From Ardenticatenaceae bacterium (GTDB lineage Bacteria; Chloroflexota; Anaerolineae; Promineifilales; Promineifilaceae), in NCBI GenBank assembly GCA_020634375.1, contig JACKBX010000005.1, positions 349,890 to 413,889 of the forward strand: 64,000 nucleotides of DNA. The letters are read 5' to 3'. A program made the position numbers and the translations under genes. Of this stretch, positions 16,316-24,042 are shown piece after piece (position 1 is the first letter of the stretch; every line of letters begins with the position of its first letter). The notes beneath the pieces are model-generated. The model ran no database searches. It saw only the letters and a list, made by a program, of their open reading frames with translations, and was not told the DNA's origin.

Positions 16316-16519
16316 TGGCTTCTCGTTGACGTCCTACTGGCTTCTCGTTGACGTCCTACTGGCTTCTCGTTGATGTCCTACTGGCTTCTCGTTGATGCCC
16401 TACTGGCTTCTCGTTGATGTCCTACTGGCTTCTCGTTGATGTCCTACTGGCTTCTCGTTGATGTCCTACTGGCTTCTCGTTGATGTCCTACTGGCTTCTC
16501 GTTGATGTCCTACTGGCTA
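16316..16519. repeat. Tandem array, 22-bp unit, nine copies
   Basis: The unit reads TGGCTTCTCGTTG followed by ATGTCCTAC. Nine complete copies and a seven-base remnant lie end to end with only a few substitutions (copies 1 and 2 have GACGTCC, copy 4 has GATGCCC). It begins just after the acetyltransferase stop. GGATGAAGG-type words flank it on the left and their inverted copies lie at 16577-16600. No reading frame crosses it sensibly. Confidence 0.95.
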
Positions 16520-16525
16520 CAATTT

Positions 16526-16575
16526 GGAGGGGAGGCTTTAGCCGAAACATAAAAATCGGCTAAAGCCTCCCCTCC
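16526..16575. terminator. Perfect 20-bp hairpin between convergent genes
   Basis: GGAGGGGAGGCTTTAGCCGA pairs perfectly with 16556-16575 around an A-rich ten-base loop. It lies between the convergent acetyltransferase and DUF885 genes, ending two bases before the latter's stop codon, so it is well placed as a bidirectional terminator. The length and perfection also fit a REP-like element. Confidence 0.75.
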
Positions 16576-16577
16576 TT

Positions 16578-18488
16578 TCATCCTTCACCCTTCATCCTTA
16601 TGTATTCGTCTACCACCTGCGACAGAATCTCCAATGGCATACTGCCGTTTGCCAGCACAACATTGTGGAACTCGCGCAAATCAAAGGCATCGCCCAGCGC
16701 ATCCTGTGCCTTTTGCCGCTGCGCCAAAATCTCCATCATGCCGATTTTGTAGGCCACAGCCTGCCCCGGCCAGACAATGTACCGCGCAATCTGCCCTTCC
16801 ACCATGCCGCGTGGATAGCCGGTGTTTGCCATCATGTAATCCACTGCCTCGTCAAATGTCCAGCCCTGTGTGTGAATGCCTGTATCTACCACCAGGCGCA
16901 CGGCGCGGAACAGCTCCGCCTGCAAACGGCCGATATTGCCATACGCATCCCCCTCATAAAAGCCCAATTCATAGGCCAACTGCTCTGCGTACAGCGCCCA
17001 GCCCTCGGTATAGGCGGTGAAGCTGATGCCATTGCGGAAAGACGGCAGCCCTTGCAATTCTTGCATGATGGCAAGCTGGAAATGATGCCCCGGCACGGCT
17101 TCGTGATAGGCCAGCGTAGCCATGCCATACACCGCCTCCGAACCCTGATAGGTGGCGTAAAATGCGCCGGGACGCGAACCATCTACCGCCGGGCGCACAT
17201 AGTAACCGCCATAGGGCACACCGATGACGATCACGTCTGCCTGCGGACGCAGGTCAAAGGCTGGCCCTACATTTTGTTCTGCTTCGCTGATGATGGCCTC
17301 GTATTCGGCCACGATGTCGTCGCCATAAAGTGTGCCGCCATCACGCGCCACCCGTGCCATCAATTCTGGCAAGCTCTCATCGGCAGGGTAGCCAAGTTCG
17401 GCAAACAGCACGGCCGTCTCGGCCTGGATGCGCTCAACTTCTTGCAAGCCCAACTGGTGAATGTCGTCGGCGGTCATGTCGGTGGTGGAGTAGTGGCGCA
17501 GCAGGTAGTTGTAATAAGCCTCGCCATTGGGGAATTTCCAGATGCCGTCTTCGTCGGTGGCGATGGCCCGCTGCGCGGTGAGGGTGTCGGCCAGGGCTTG
17601 ATAGGCGGGGATGACGGCCGTTCCAATCACCTCCTCTGCCTCTGCCAGCAACGCCGCCTGATCTTCTGGCGTGATGCTGCTAAGAGGCATCATCTTCATC
17701 TCCAACGTGGTGTAAAAGGGCGTGCGCTGCGGGCTGTTGCGAGCGATGTCGTTGATGCCGCCCATCGTCCAGTTAATGGCCCAACGCGGCAGCACTACCC
17801 CCGCTTCCTCGCGCCGCTGCAAGCCATCAATAAGCTGTGCAAACTGGTCGCCTACCTGTGAAAGCCGAGCGATATAATCTTCCACATCCTGCTTATTGGT
17901 GATGGGGTGAATGTCCGTGAAGAATTGCAGCGTGTCTTGATGTACGCTGGTGATGAAGAAGCTGACGGGGTAGTCGTTGTACATGAATTCATGTCCGGCC
18001 ACGAGGTCAGTGAGGTACCACTCGTAAATGTCGTAGGATAGCTGCTGGTCGGGGGGCAATGAGTCGCGGTCGTAGGTGTGCAGTTGGTCGAGTACGGCCG
18101 TTTCCAATGCCTGTGTCTCGCGGATATAGTCATCAGAGAGATTGTTAAGTCGGTTGTTGTCCGTCTCAAACGCCTGTACCAGCCCCGCTTCGGTCACAAG
18201 TTGGGGACTACGCAGCAGCAGGGCATAGTAAGATTGGTTGAAGAATTCTTCTAATGACAAGCCGTCCCACTGGGAAGCAGCAGGGGTGGCAGTGGGCGAG
18301 ACAGGCTGGGCTGGGGATGATGTTGGGGTGGGAACGGCCGTTGCCGCTGCCACCTCTTCTGTTGGGACTTCACGAACATCCACCCCCGCAGGTGTCACAG
18401 ACGGTGCGGCATTTTCCATCCCGCCACAAGCCACCAGCAACAGCAACAATCCCATCAATAACGTAAAAGAAAAGCGTTTACCTATCAT
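16578..18488 (-). CDS. DUF885 family lipoprotein (putative metallo-hydrolase)
   Basis: About 636 residues. A type II signal peptide (FTLLMGLLLLLVAC) with a lipobox Cys anchors it on the outer face of the membrane, followed by a Thr/Pro/Ala-rich linker of about 60 residues. The rest is the helical DUF885 domain with the family's AYHEAVPGHHFQLA motif near residue 460, an HExxPGHH arrangement likely to bind a metal, and ARYIVWPGQAVAYKIGMMEI near the end. Members are suspected peptidases without a defined substrate. The ATG at 18486-18488 follows GAGGTGA; a longer start lacks a ribosome site. Confidence 0.9.
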   Translation of the reverse strand: MIGKRFSFTLLMGLLLLLVACGGMENAAPSVTPAGVDVREVPTEEVAAATAVPTPTSSPAQPVSPTATPAASQWDGLSLEEFFNQSYYALLLRSPQLVTEAGLVQAFETDNNRLNNLSDDYIRETQALETAVLDQLHTYDRDSLPPDQQLSYDIYEWYLTDLVAGHEFMYNDYPVSFFITSVHQDTLQFFTDIHPITNKQDVEDYIARLSQVGDQFAQLIDGLQRREEAGVVLPRWAINWTMGGINDIARNSPQRTPFYTTLEMKMMPLSSITPEDQAALLAEAEEVIGTAVIPAYQALADTLTAQRAIATDEDGIWKFPNGEAYYNYLLRHYSTTDMTADDIHQLGLQEVERIQAETAVLFAELGYPADESLPELMARVARDGGTLYGDDIVAEYEAIISEAEQNVGPAFDLRPQADVIVIGVPYGGYYVRPAVDGSRPGAFYATYQGSEAVYGMATLAYHEAVPGHHFQLAIMQELQGLPSFRNGISFTAYTEGWALYAEQLAYELGFYEGDAYGNIGRLQAELFRAVRLVVDTGIHTQGWTFDEAVDYMMANTGYPRGMVEGQIARYIVWPGQAVAYKIGMMEILAQRQKAQDALGDAFDLREFHNVVLANGSMPLEILSQVVDEYIRMKGEG

Positions 18489-18789
18489 GACAATCACCTC
18501 TATTATTGGCAAGTAAGCAAGTGGCCTCTGATTATCGGTACTTGCACACTTGCAAAGCCGAGTATATTCATTAGACGAATAAATCGGTCAACTTTTGTTC
18601 TCATCTTTTGCCTATCATTTGGCAGCAAAGGGCAACGACAGGTATCATTGTCCAAATACGTTTAAACACGCCAACAAAGCGTAATCCACCCTGAAATTAT
18701 TAAAAACCAGAATGAACTGTTCAATGCGTAGGGAAATGCCTCCTTTCTGTAACATTTCCCCAGGCTAAACAGTTAAAGGAGTCAAACAA
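18489..18789. promoter_or_regulatory. Divergent intergenic region with leader hairpin
   Basis: GGGAAATG (18731-18738) pairs with CATTTCCC (18753-18760). The loop contains CTCCTTT, the exact complement of the AAAGGAG ribosome site at 18775-18781 that serves the UroD-family gene. The left part carries short AAGTAAGCAAGTGGC / ACTTGCACACTTGC words of the iterated type. No known riboswitch consensus was recognised. Confidence 0.4.
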
Positions 18790-19773
18790 ATGGCGGATTG
18801 GAGCAAACGCCAACGATTAGAGGCAGTCATTGCTGGGGAACAACCAGACCGACTTCCAATAGCCCTATGGCGGCATTGGCCGGGAGACGATCAGGACGCT
18901 ACCGCGCTTGCGGCAGCACATATCAAATGGCAGCAGGATTACGATTGGGATCTGCTAAAGATTGGCCCTGCCAGCAGTTATCCTGTCATTGACTGGGGCG
19001 TCAAAGACCGTTGGGTTGGGCACATCGAAGGAACCCGCGAAACCACCTTCTACCCCGTCCGCGAGCCTGAAGATTGGCTTAAACTGCAACCGCTAGACCC
19101 GTACCGGGGAATGCTGGGTGAACAACTCGAAGCCCTGAAACAAATCAATGGCGCGGTGCATGAACGAGTACCCTTTATTGCCACAATCTTCTCGCCATTA
19201 TCCCAGGCCAAGCATCTAGCGGGGCAAGAAAGAGTGAGTACGCATCTGCGCGAAAATCCTGGCGAGTTTCACCAGGGACTAGAAGTGATCACAGAAACGA
19301 CGCTGCGCTTTGTGGAAGCGGCTAAAATGGCGGGCATTAGCGGCATTTTTTATGCAGTGCAGCACGCCCGCTACCCGCTGCTCAGTCGGGATGAGTTTAT
19401 TACGTTTGGCCGCGTGTATGATTTGCAAGTGCTTTCAGCCGTGCAGGATTTGTGGTGCAATATGCTGCATGTACACAGTACAGACATTATGTTTGACCTG
19501 GTAGCAAACTACCCCGTACACTTTGTAAACTGGCATGACCGTGAGACCTCCGTAACTCTGGAAGATGGGCTGACGCGTATCCGCCGCGCCGCCAGCGGTG
19601 GCATCAGCCAGTGGACCATGCACCAGGAAGAGCCAAGTGGTGTATTGGATGAAGCACGGGACGCCATTCAACAGACGAACGGCCGTCGCCTGATGCTAGG
19701 AACCGGCTGTGTGATTATGACCACCACCCCCACACGCAATATCCGCGCCCTCCGCGAATGCGTCAACCATTAA
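18790..19773 (+). CDS. Uroporphyrinogen decarboxylase (URO-D) superfamily protein
   Basis: 327 residues with the URO-D barrel: an N-terminal RQRLEAVIAGEQPDRLPIALWRHW stretch in which the usual catalytic Asp region is changed, ending with HSTDIMFDLVANYPVHFVNWHDRE and a C-terminal RRLMLGTGCVIMTTTPTRNIRA segment. True heme-pathway HemE and corrinoid methyltransferases (MtaA/CmuA type) share this fold. The lack of the HemE N-terminal FMRQAGR signature argues against HemE, so a methyl-transfer or other decarboxylase role is more likely. AAAGGAG precedes the ATG. It is monocistronic as far as visible. Confidence 0.85.
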   Translation: MADWSKRQRLEAVIAGEQPDRLPIALWRHWPGDDQDATALAAAHIKWQQDYDWDLLKIGPASSYPVIDWGVKDRWVGHIEGTRETTFYPVREPEDWLKLQPLDPYRGMLGEQLEALKQINGAVHERVPFIATIFSPLSQAKHLAGQERVSTHLRENPGEFHQGLEVITETTLRFVEAAKMAGISGIFYAVQHARYPLLSRDEFITFGRVYDLQVLSAVQDLWCNMLHVHSTDIMFDLVANYPVHFVNWHDRETSVTLEDGLTRIRRAASGGISQWTMHQEEPSGVLDEARDAIQQTNGRRLMLGTGCVIMTTTPTRNIRALRECVNH

Positions 19774-19838
19774 GCTAGAGGCTAGAGCTAGAGATAGAGG
19801 GGTGCACGCTTGCCTCTATCTCTCGCTCTAGCTCTATC
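19773..19838. repeat. Iterated-word inverted locus (CTAGAG word)
   Basis: GCTAGAGGCTAGAGCTAGAG on the left is mirrored by CTCTCGCTCTAGCTCTATCC on the right, between two convergent genes. The repeated CTAGAG word and the convergent setting fit a bidirectional terminator. Confidence 0.7.
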
Positions 19839-20853
19839 CTTTCTGGTAGCGTTTCATAATATTCGGAATCAAATACTCATCAAACGCCCGCGCCGCGTCA
19901 TAGTCTGGTTTCCAGCCCCAGTCACGCCGTGCGGCATTATCATTAATCCCCGCAGGCCAACTATCCACAATTCCCTGCCGCCGCGAGTCAATCTCATAGC
20001 TAATCTCCGCATCGGGAAACGCATTCATGACCCGTTCCCGTATCTCTTCTGTAGAAATACTGAACCCAGTCACGTTATACACATCCCGCGTCAGCGCTTC
20101 TCGTGGCGCTCTCGCCAGCAGCAGCAGCGACTTGACAGCATCTGGCATCGCCATAAACGGCAGGTGGCTGTCTGAACGCACAAAGCAGGCATAAGGCTTG
20201 CCTTGTGCTGCCGCATGAATCATTTCTGGGCCGTAATCCGTCGTGCCCCCGGTGGGTAGGGTAAAGGCGCTGATTAAGCCAGGAAAGCGCAGGCTGCGGA
20301 AATCAATCATCACCGGGCGGTTAACCGACAACTGCTGGTAATGGTGGCTAAAATAAGCGCCAAGCTGCTCGCAGTACAACTTGTTGCAGCCATACATGGT
20401 TGTGGGCATATTCCAATCCCATTCGCGCACAAGTTGGTCGCGTGCTTTTATCTCCAGGCTGGGTATCCCATAAGCCGCAATGGAGCTGGGAAACATAAAC
20501 AAGACCGGACGGTTACGTGCCTGGGATTGCTCTGCGGCCATCTTCAACAGGACGAGCGTGCCATCCACGTTGACGCGGTGCGCCAATTCTGGGGAAAACT
20601 CCGCCCGTGTAGAGAGCAGGGCCGCCAGATGGAAAATAACGTCAAAATCGTACTGGGTGACTAATCGTGCAAATAGACGTTCATCAAGGATGTCGCCGAC
20701 AATGTGTGTGCTCTTGCCCTGAAGGTCGTCGGGCATGGCTTGCAAGTCCATCGTGAGGAGTTTGTTGTTGGCGCCATTGGCCGAAAGCTGCTGCACCAGG
20801 GCCTGCCCGATTTCACCGGCGGCTCCTGTAATTAAGATGACTTTTTCGCGCAT
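19834..20853 (-). CDS. SDR-type L-threonine 3-dehydrogenase-like protein
   Basis: Extended short-chain dehydrogenase of 339 residues. The N-terminus has ITGAAGEIGQALVQQL for NAD binding; the active site has SSIAAYG and YGCNK (Tyr-x-x-x-Lys) near residues 145-165. The stretch SLRFPGLISAFTLPTGGTTDYG is characteristic of the UDP-galactose-epimerase-like threonine dehydrogenases, which oxidise L-threonine to 2-amino-3-oxobutyrate. UDP-sugar epimerases share the fold, but the RFPGLIS/GGTTDY pairing favours threonine dehydrogenase. No kbl partner gene is adjacent. Confidence 0.82.
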   Translation of the reverse strand: MREKVILITGAAGEIGQALVQQLSANGANNKLLTMDLQAMPDDLQGKSTHIVGDILDERLFARLVTQYDFDVIFHLAALLSTRAEFSPELAHRVNVDGTLVLLKMAAEQSQARNRPVLFMFPSSIAAYGIPSLEIKARDQLVREWDWNMPTTMYGCNKLYCEQLGAYFSHHYQQLSVNRPVMIDFRSLRFPGLISAFTLPTGGTTDYGPEMIHAAAQGKPYACFVRSDSHLPFMAMPDAVKSLLLLARAPREALTRDVYNVTGFSISTEEIRERVMNAFPDAEISYEIDSRRQGIVDSWPAGINDNAARRDWGWKPDYDAARAFDEYLIPNIMKRYQKG

Positions 20854-21060
20854 GAATCGCTCCTTTCAGTGTGAAATGTTGGGAAAGTGGTGGGGATACG
20901 GCCGTTGCCGACCCATCCCGCACCTTCAATTTTACCCCTCTTGTACGCTTACTGGTAGCGCACACGAAATCACCCTTCAGCCCCCACCCCTCCCAAATTA
21001 CCCATTCCCCTTTGAAGCGTTTATAATCACAGGCTATCTACGCTTATCGTGGAGGCATTG

Positions 21061-21696
21061 ATGATCAAAATCCTGCAACTGCCATTAGGCCCCCTACAAA
21101 CCAACTGCTATTTATTAGGCTGCGAACAGACCATGCAAGCAGCCATTATCGATCCTGCATGGAACGGCCGTGCCATTGCCGCCACCGCCGACGAACAAGG
21201 CTGGGAAATCACCCACATCCTCCTCACCCACAGCCACTTCGACCACATAGGCGGGCTGGCCGAACTCAAAGGCGTCATTAACGCCCCCATTTACATCCAC
21301 CCCGACGCCATCCCCCTGCTGCAAATGGCAACCATGCAAGCCGCCCTATTCCAATTACGCATTCCCGCTCCGCCTCCCCCCGACGAAATGCTCAGCGATG
21401 GGCAAGTCATCACCATAGGCAACTGCGACGTGACCGTCATTTACACACCCGGCCACGCCCCAGGGCACGTCAGCTTCTACTTGCCAGAGCATGAGGTCGT
21501 ATTTGACGGCGATGTACTCTTCCAACAGGGAATCGGCCGTACCGATTTGGACGGCGGTGATTACGAACTGCTCATTCAAACCATTCAGGAAAAACTGCTG
21601 ACACTGCCCGACGAAACACACGTCCTATCCGGGCATGGCCCCGCCACTACCATCGGTGAAGAACGCAAATGGAACCCATTTCTGCGGGAAATATAA
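21061..21696 (+). CDS. Metallo-beta-lactamase fold hydrolase (glyoxalase II-like)
   Basis: About 211 residues. The metal-binding motif THSHFDHIGG is complete, followed by YTPGHAPGHVSFY, FDGDVLFQQGIGRTD and LSGHGPATTIGEE, which supply the remaining His and Asp ligands of a two-metal hydroxyacylglutathione-hydrolase-like site. Its length and the TNCYLLGC start match the short bacterial glyoxalase II-like group (YcbL type). The ATG at 21061 is preferred because GTGGAGG lies immediately upstream. Confidence 0.93.
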   Translation: MIKILQLPLGPLQTNCYLLGCEQTMQAAIIDPAWNGRAIAATADEQGWEITHILLTHSHFDHIGGLAELKGVINAPIYIHPDAIPLLQMATMQAALFQLRIPAPPPPDEMLSDGQVITIGNCDVTVIYTPGHAPGHVSFYLPEHEVVFDGDVLFQQGIGRTDLDGGDYELLIQTIQEKLLTLPDETHVLSGHGPATTIGEERKWNPFLREI

Positions 21697-21762
21697 TCGA
21701 TAACCAACTACTGATAACTGGTTACTGACTACTGACTACTGGTTACTGGTTACTGACTATCA
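21697..21762. repeat. Iterated-word locus (ACTGGTTACTG word)
   Basis: Five or six near-copies of ACTACTGA/ACTGGTTACTG follow the hydrolase stop and run into the 3' end of the convergent LysM gene. The words are direct here, with no clear inverted arm. Confidence 0.6.
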
Positions 21763-23102
21763 AGTGTAGGCGTTAAAGTTGGCGTAGCCGTCGGTGTGGG
21801 TGTGGGCGTAGGCACCGCGCCCAACCAGGAAAACGATCCGTCCTCACTAGTTTCCCCGCCATAGGTATAAATAAACTGCCCATCGCTGCGGTGGCCCGTC
21901 ACCTGCACAATACTCACCCGCCAGCGGAACAAATGCGTTTCAACCATATCCGGCCGCCAATCCGATGGCACATGAAAAGCAGTATCCCGTGTGAAGGCAC
22001 GATAGGGCGGCTGATCAACTGCATCCAAATCGAGCAGTTCCACCATATACCATTCTTCCGCACCCAGGTCTTTCACGGCCGCCCACTGCAAAGTAAACCC
22101 ATCTTGCGGCGGCTCAATCACAGTTCCGTTGGCGGGATACAGCAAGTACGGCCCCGGCAAAGGCGCAGTCGGCGAAGGCGTTGGCGACGGCCCCGGCGTC
22201 GGTGGCAAATTGCCGCCATAAATAATCTCAGGAATGCAAAGCGTGTCGCCACGCTGCAAGATCGTATCATTGGTCAGGCGGTTCACTTGCAAGAACAAGT
22301 TGAAATCAATGTCGTACCGTGCCGCAATCCCCGATATAGAATCACCATATTCCACTTCATGCCGTTGGCAATCCGTCGGATCGGCAATCACCACCTCGCC
22401 GTTAATTTCTTCGGCTACCGGGACCAAAGGCGGCGTGGCCGTCGGCCAGGGGATGAGCAATGTTTGGCCCAATTGAATCGGTGTATCTACCGTAAACCCA
22501 TTGCTGCTGGCGATACTTTCCATCGACACGCGATAGCGCAAAGATAAGCCAATAAGGGTTTCGCCGCTGACCACTTCATGAGAAAGCGGTGGTTCTGGCG
22601 TCACAGTTGGGGCAGGGGTAAGGGTGAGGGTTGGCGTGGCACTGGGACGCGGGGTTTCGGTGGGCCAGGGTGTCCAGGTGGGTGTGTGGCTGGGAGTAGG
22701 CGGGATGGGCGTCACGCTGGGGAACAAGGCCACAGCAATACCAGGCGATTGAAAGCGCAAAATCAGGGCGCTGATGATGAGGATGAAGAGGGCAAACACG
22801 GCCGTCATCCAACGCACACCCATCATATGCCAATCTCGCGGTTTTGCAGAGGAGCGGGGGCGGGACGGCCGTTCCTGCTCCACTTTGGCTTCTTCAACAG
22901 CAGGAGAGGCAGACTGTGCGGCCTCAAGCTGCGGGGCAGAATCGGGCAGCGGCTCCGGTGTGGGAGGAACGACAACAGGCAGTTCTTCTCCACACATCAA
23001 GCATTGGGTAGCTCCCTCATCAACAACCGTATCGCAGTTTGGACAACGGCGCGGTTCGGACGAAAGCGCCGGTTCCTGCGGTGTGTTTGCAGATTCACTC
23101 AT
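21750..23102 (-). CDS. Zinc-ribbon, single-pass membrane protein with two LysM domains
   Basis: About 450 residues. A short N-terminal zinc ribbon (CPNC and CLMC pairs, residues about 20-40) is followed by a Pro/Glu-rich linker, one transmembrane helix (WMTAVFALFILIISALIL), a Thr/Pro-rich exposed linker, and two LysM domains (HEVVSGETLIGLSLRYRV and HEVEYGDSISGIAARYDI) that bind glycan such as peptidoglycan. A beta-rich C-terminal domain ends in a PTPTPT-type tail. It likely links the cytoplasm to the envelope. The ATG at 23100-23102 is chosen because a TATAAT box overlaps the alternative upstream ATG. Confidence 0.88.
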   Translation of the reverse strand: MSESANTPQEPALSSEPRRCPNCDTVVDEGATQCLMCGEELPVVVPPTPEPLPDSAPQLEAAQSASPAVEEAKVEQERPSRPRSSAKPRDWHMMGVRWMTAVFALFILIISALILRFQSPGIAVALFPSVTPIPPTPSHTPTWTPWPTETPRPSATPTLTLTPAPTVTPEPPLSHEVVSGETLIGLSLRYRVSMESIASSNGFTVDTPIQLGQTLLIPWPTATPPLVPVAEEINGEVVIADPTDCQRHEVEYGDSISGIAARYDIDFNLFLQVNRLTNDTILQRGDTLCIPEIIYGGNLPPTPGPSPTPSPTAPLPGPYLLYPANGTVIEPPQDGFTLQWAAVKDLGAEEWYMVELLDLDAVDQPPYRAFTRDTAFHVPSDWRPDMVETHLFRWRVSIVQVTGHRSDGQFIYTYGGETSEDGSFSWLGAVPTPTPTPTATPTLTPTLDSQ

Positions 23103-23112
23103 AAGACGCGGC

Positions 23113-23140
23113 ATTATAACAGAGTTGCTTCCGGTCACAA
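23113..23140 (-). promoter_or_regulatory. Promoter of the LysM protein gene
   Basis: On the minus strand TTGTGA (23135-23140) and TATAAT (23113-23118) are separated by 16 bases. The start codon follows ten bases after the -10 box, so the leader would be only a few bases. This is the second case in the window of an almost leaderless arrangement. Confidence 0.6.
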
Positions 23141-23222
23141 AAAGCACAGCCCTGCATCTAAATAGGAGATGAGCGCCCAAAGGCTGGCGTAAGGCCAGCG
23201 CTGACGGTACTATCAGATAAAT

Positions 23223-23474
23223 ATGGGTGATATGCAAACGGGCAGCAAACAGTATTGGTGGAAAAAGAGCGAAGAAGCTGCGGAAACGGCCGTTCCGCAA
23301 ATGACCGTCTCTGCCAAAGAAGACACCCAACCCGGTGATCTTTGTCTGCTAACAACCCCAAAAGCAGGCGATACCTGCCCCTTCTGTCATGAAGGCGAGC
23401 TTCACTACGATGGCCTATTCCTTCTCGTGTGCAATCGCTGCAATAAAATTGCCGAAGGCGGCTGCTTCACCTGA
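23223..23474 (+). CDS. Small zinc-ribbon protein
   Basis: 83 residues. The C-terminal half has CPFCHEGELHYDGLFLLVCNRC, two CxxC pairs separated by 15-16 residues, as in a treble-clef or rubredoxin-like zinc ribbon. The N-terminal half is polar and carries one octamer-encoded TAV. No family is recognised. The gene is 54 bases upstream of the OsmC gene on the same strand, separated by a CGGAGG-CGTGT-CCTCCG hairpin, so co-transcription is possible. An alternative ATG lies three codons downstream. Confidence 0.65.
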   Translation: MGDMQTGSKQYWWKKSEEAAETAVPQMTVSAKEDTQPGDLCLLTTPKAGDTCPFCHEGELHYDGLFLLVCNRCNKIAEGGCFT

Positions 23475-23528
23475 TAACACCCCCAACGGAGGCGTGTCCT
23501 CCGCAATACAAAAAGGAGCAAATGAAAC

Positions 23529-23951
23529 ATGGAAGCATCAGTAGTTTGGAATGGAAATATGAGCTTTACCGGCACGGCCAACAGCGGCTTCACCGTTGAA
23601 CTAGATGCCGACACAGGCGTTGGCGGTGATAACGGCGGCTTCCGCCCTATGGAACTCATAGCGATGGGTTTGGTCGGCTGCACAGCGATGGACGTCATTT
23701 CCATTATGAAGAAGAAGCGGCAAGACGTAACACGGTTTGAAGTGAAAACCCATCTGGAACAAGCAGAACAACACCCAAAAGTATTTACTAAAGCGGTGAT
23801 TGAGTATATTTTTTACGGCCGTAACCTCGACCCAGCCGCAGCCGAACGCTCGATTGAGCTTTCAGAAAAACGCTACTGCCCGGCACAGGGAATGTTGAAC
23901 CAGGTCATGCCCATTGAGTTGAAGTACACGCTGATTGAAGAAAGTGAATAG
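23529..23951 (+). CDS. OsmC family protein (YhfA-like)
   Basis: 140 residues. The fold is shown by GDNGGFRPMELIAMGLVGCTAMDVISIMKKKRQ, which carries the first active-site Cys, and by SIELSEKRYCPAQGML with the second Cys. OsmC/YhfA proteins are thiol-dependent peroxidases or related redox proteins in the cytoplasm. The Glu and both Cys are in place. AAAGGAG precedes the ATG at a slightly long distance. Confidence 0.92.
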   Translation: MEASVVWNGNMSFTGTANSGFTVELDADTGVGGDNGGFRPMELIAMGLVGCTAMDVISIMKKKRQDVTRFEVKTHLEQAEQHPKVFTKAVIEYIFYGRNLDPAAAERSIELSEKRYCPAQGMLNQVMPIELKYTLIEESE

Positions 23952-24042
23952 TGGTCAGCGATCAGTATTCAGTGGTCAGTAATCAGTAGCGCCCTACTGA
24001 CCACTGAATACTGAATACTGAATACTGGTTATTGGTCACTGA
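23949..24042. repeat. Iterated-word inverted locus (CAGTGGTCAG / ACTGAATACT)
   Basis: CAGTATTCAGTGGTCAGTAA on the left is mirrored by CTGACCACTGAATACTGAAT on the right between convergent OsmC and kinase genes. Related CACTGATTACTGA words occur at 46857, 49905 and 52297. Confidence 0.75.

Noticed and set aside
16316..16519. CRISPR array
   Set aside because: The 22-bp units are directly adjacent, with no spacers, and no cas genes are present. The same applies to the other two arrays.
16665..17861. 398-residue plus-strand frame opposite the DUF885 gene
   Set aside because: Antisense shadow of a well-supported protein with signal peptide and metal motif.
18489..18789. Cobalamin riboswitch upstream of the UroD-family gene
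   Set aside because: The B12-box and the core helices were not recognised; only a simple hairpin is seen.
23103..23330. Longer N-terminus for the LysM protein
   Set aside because: The extra codons include a -10 promoter box and have no conserved features; the zinc ribbon follows the chosen start.
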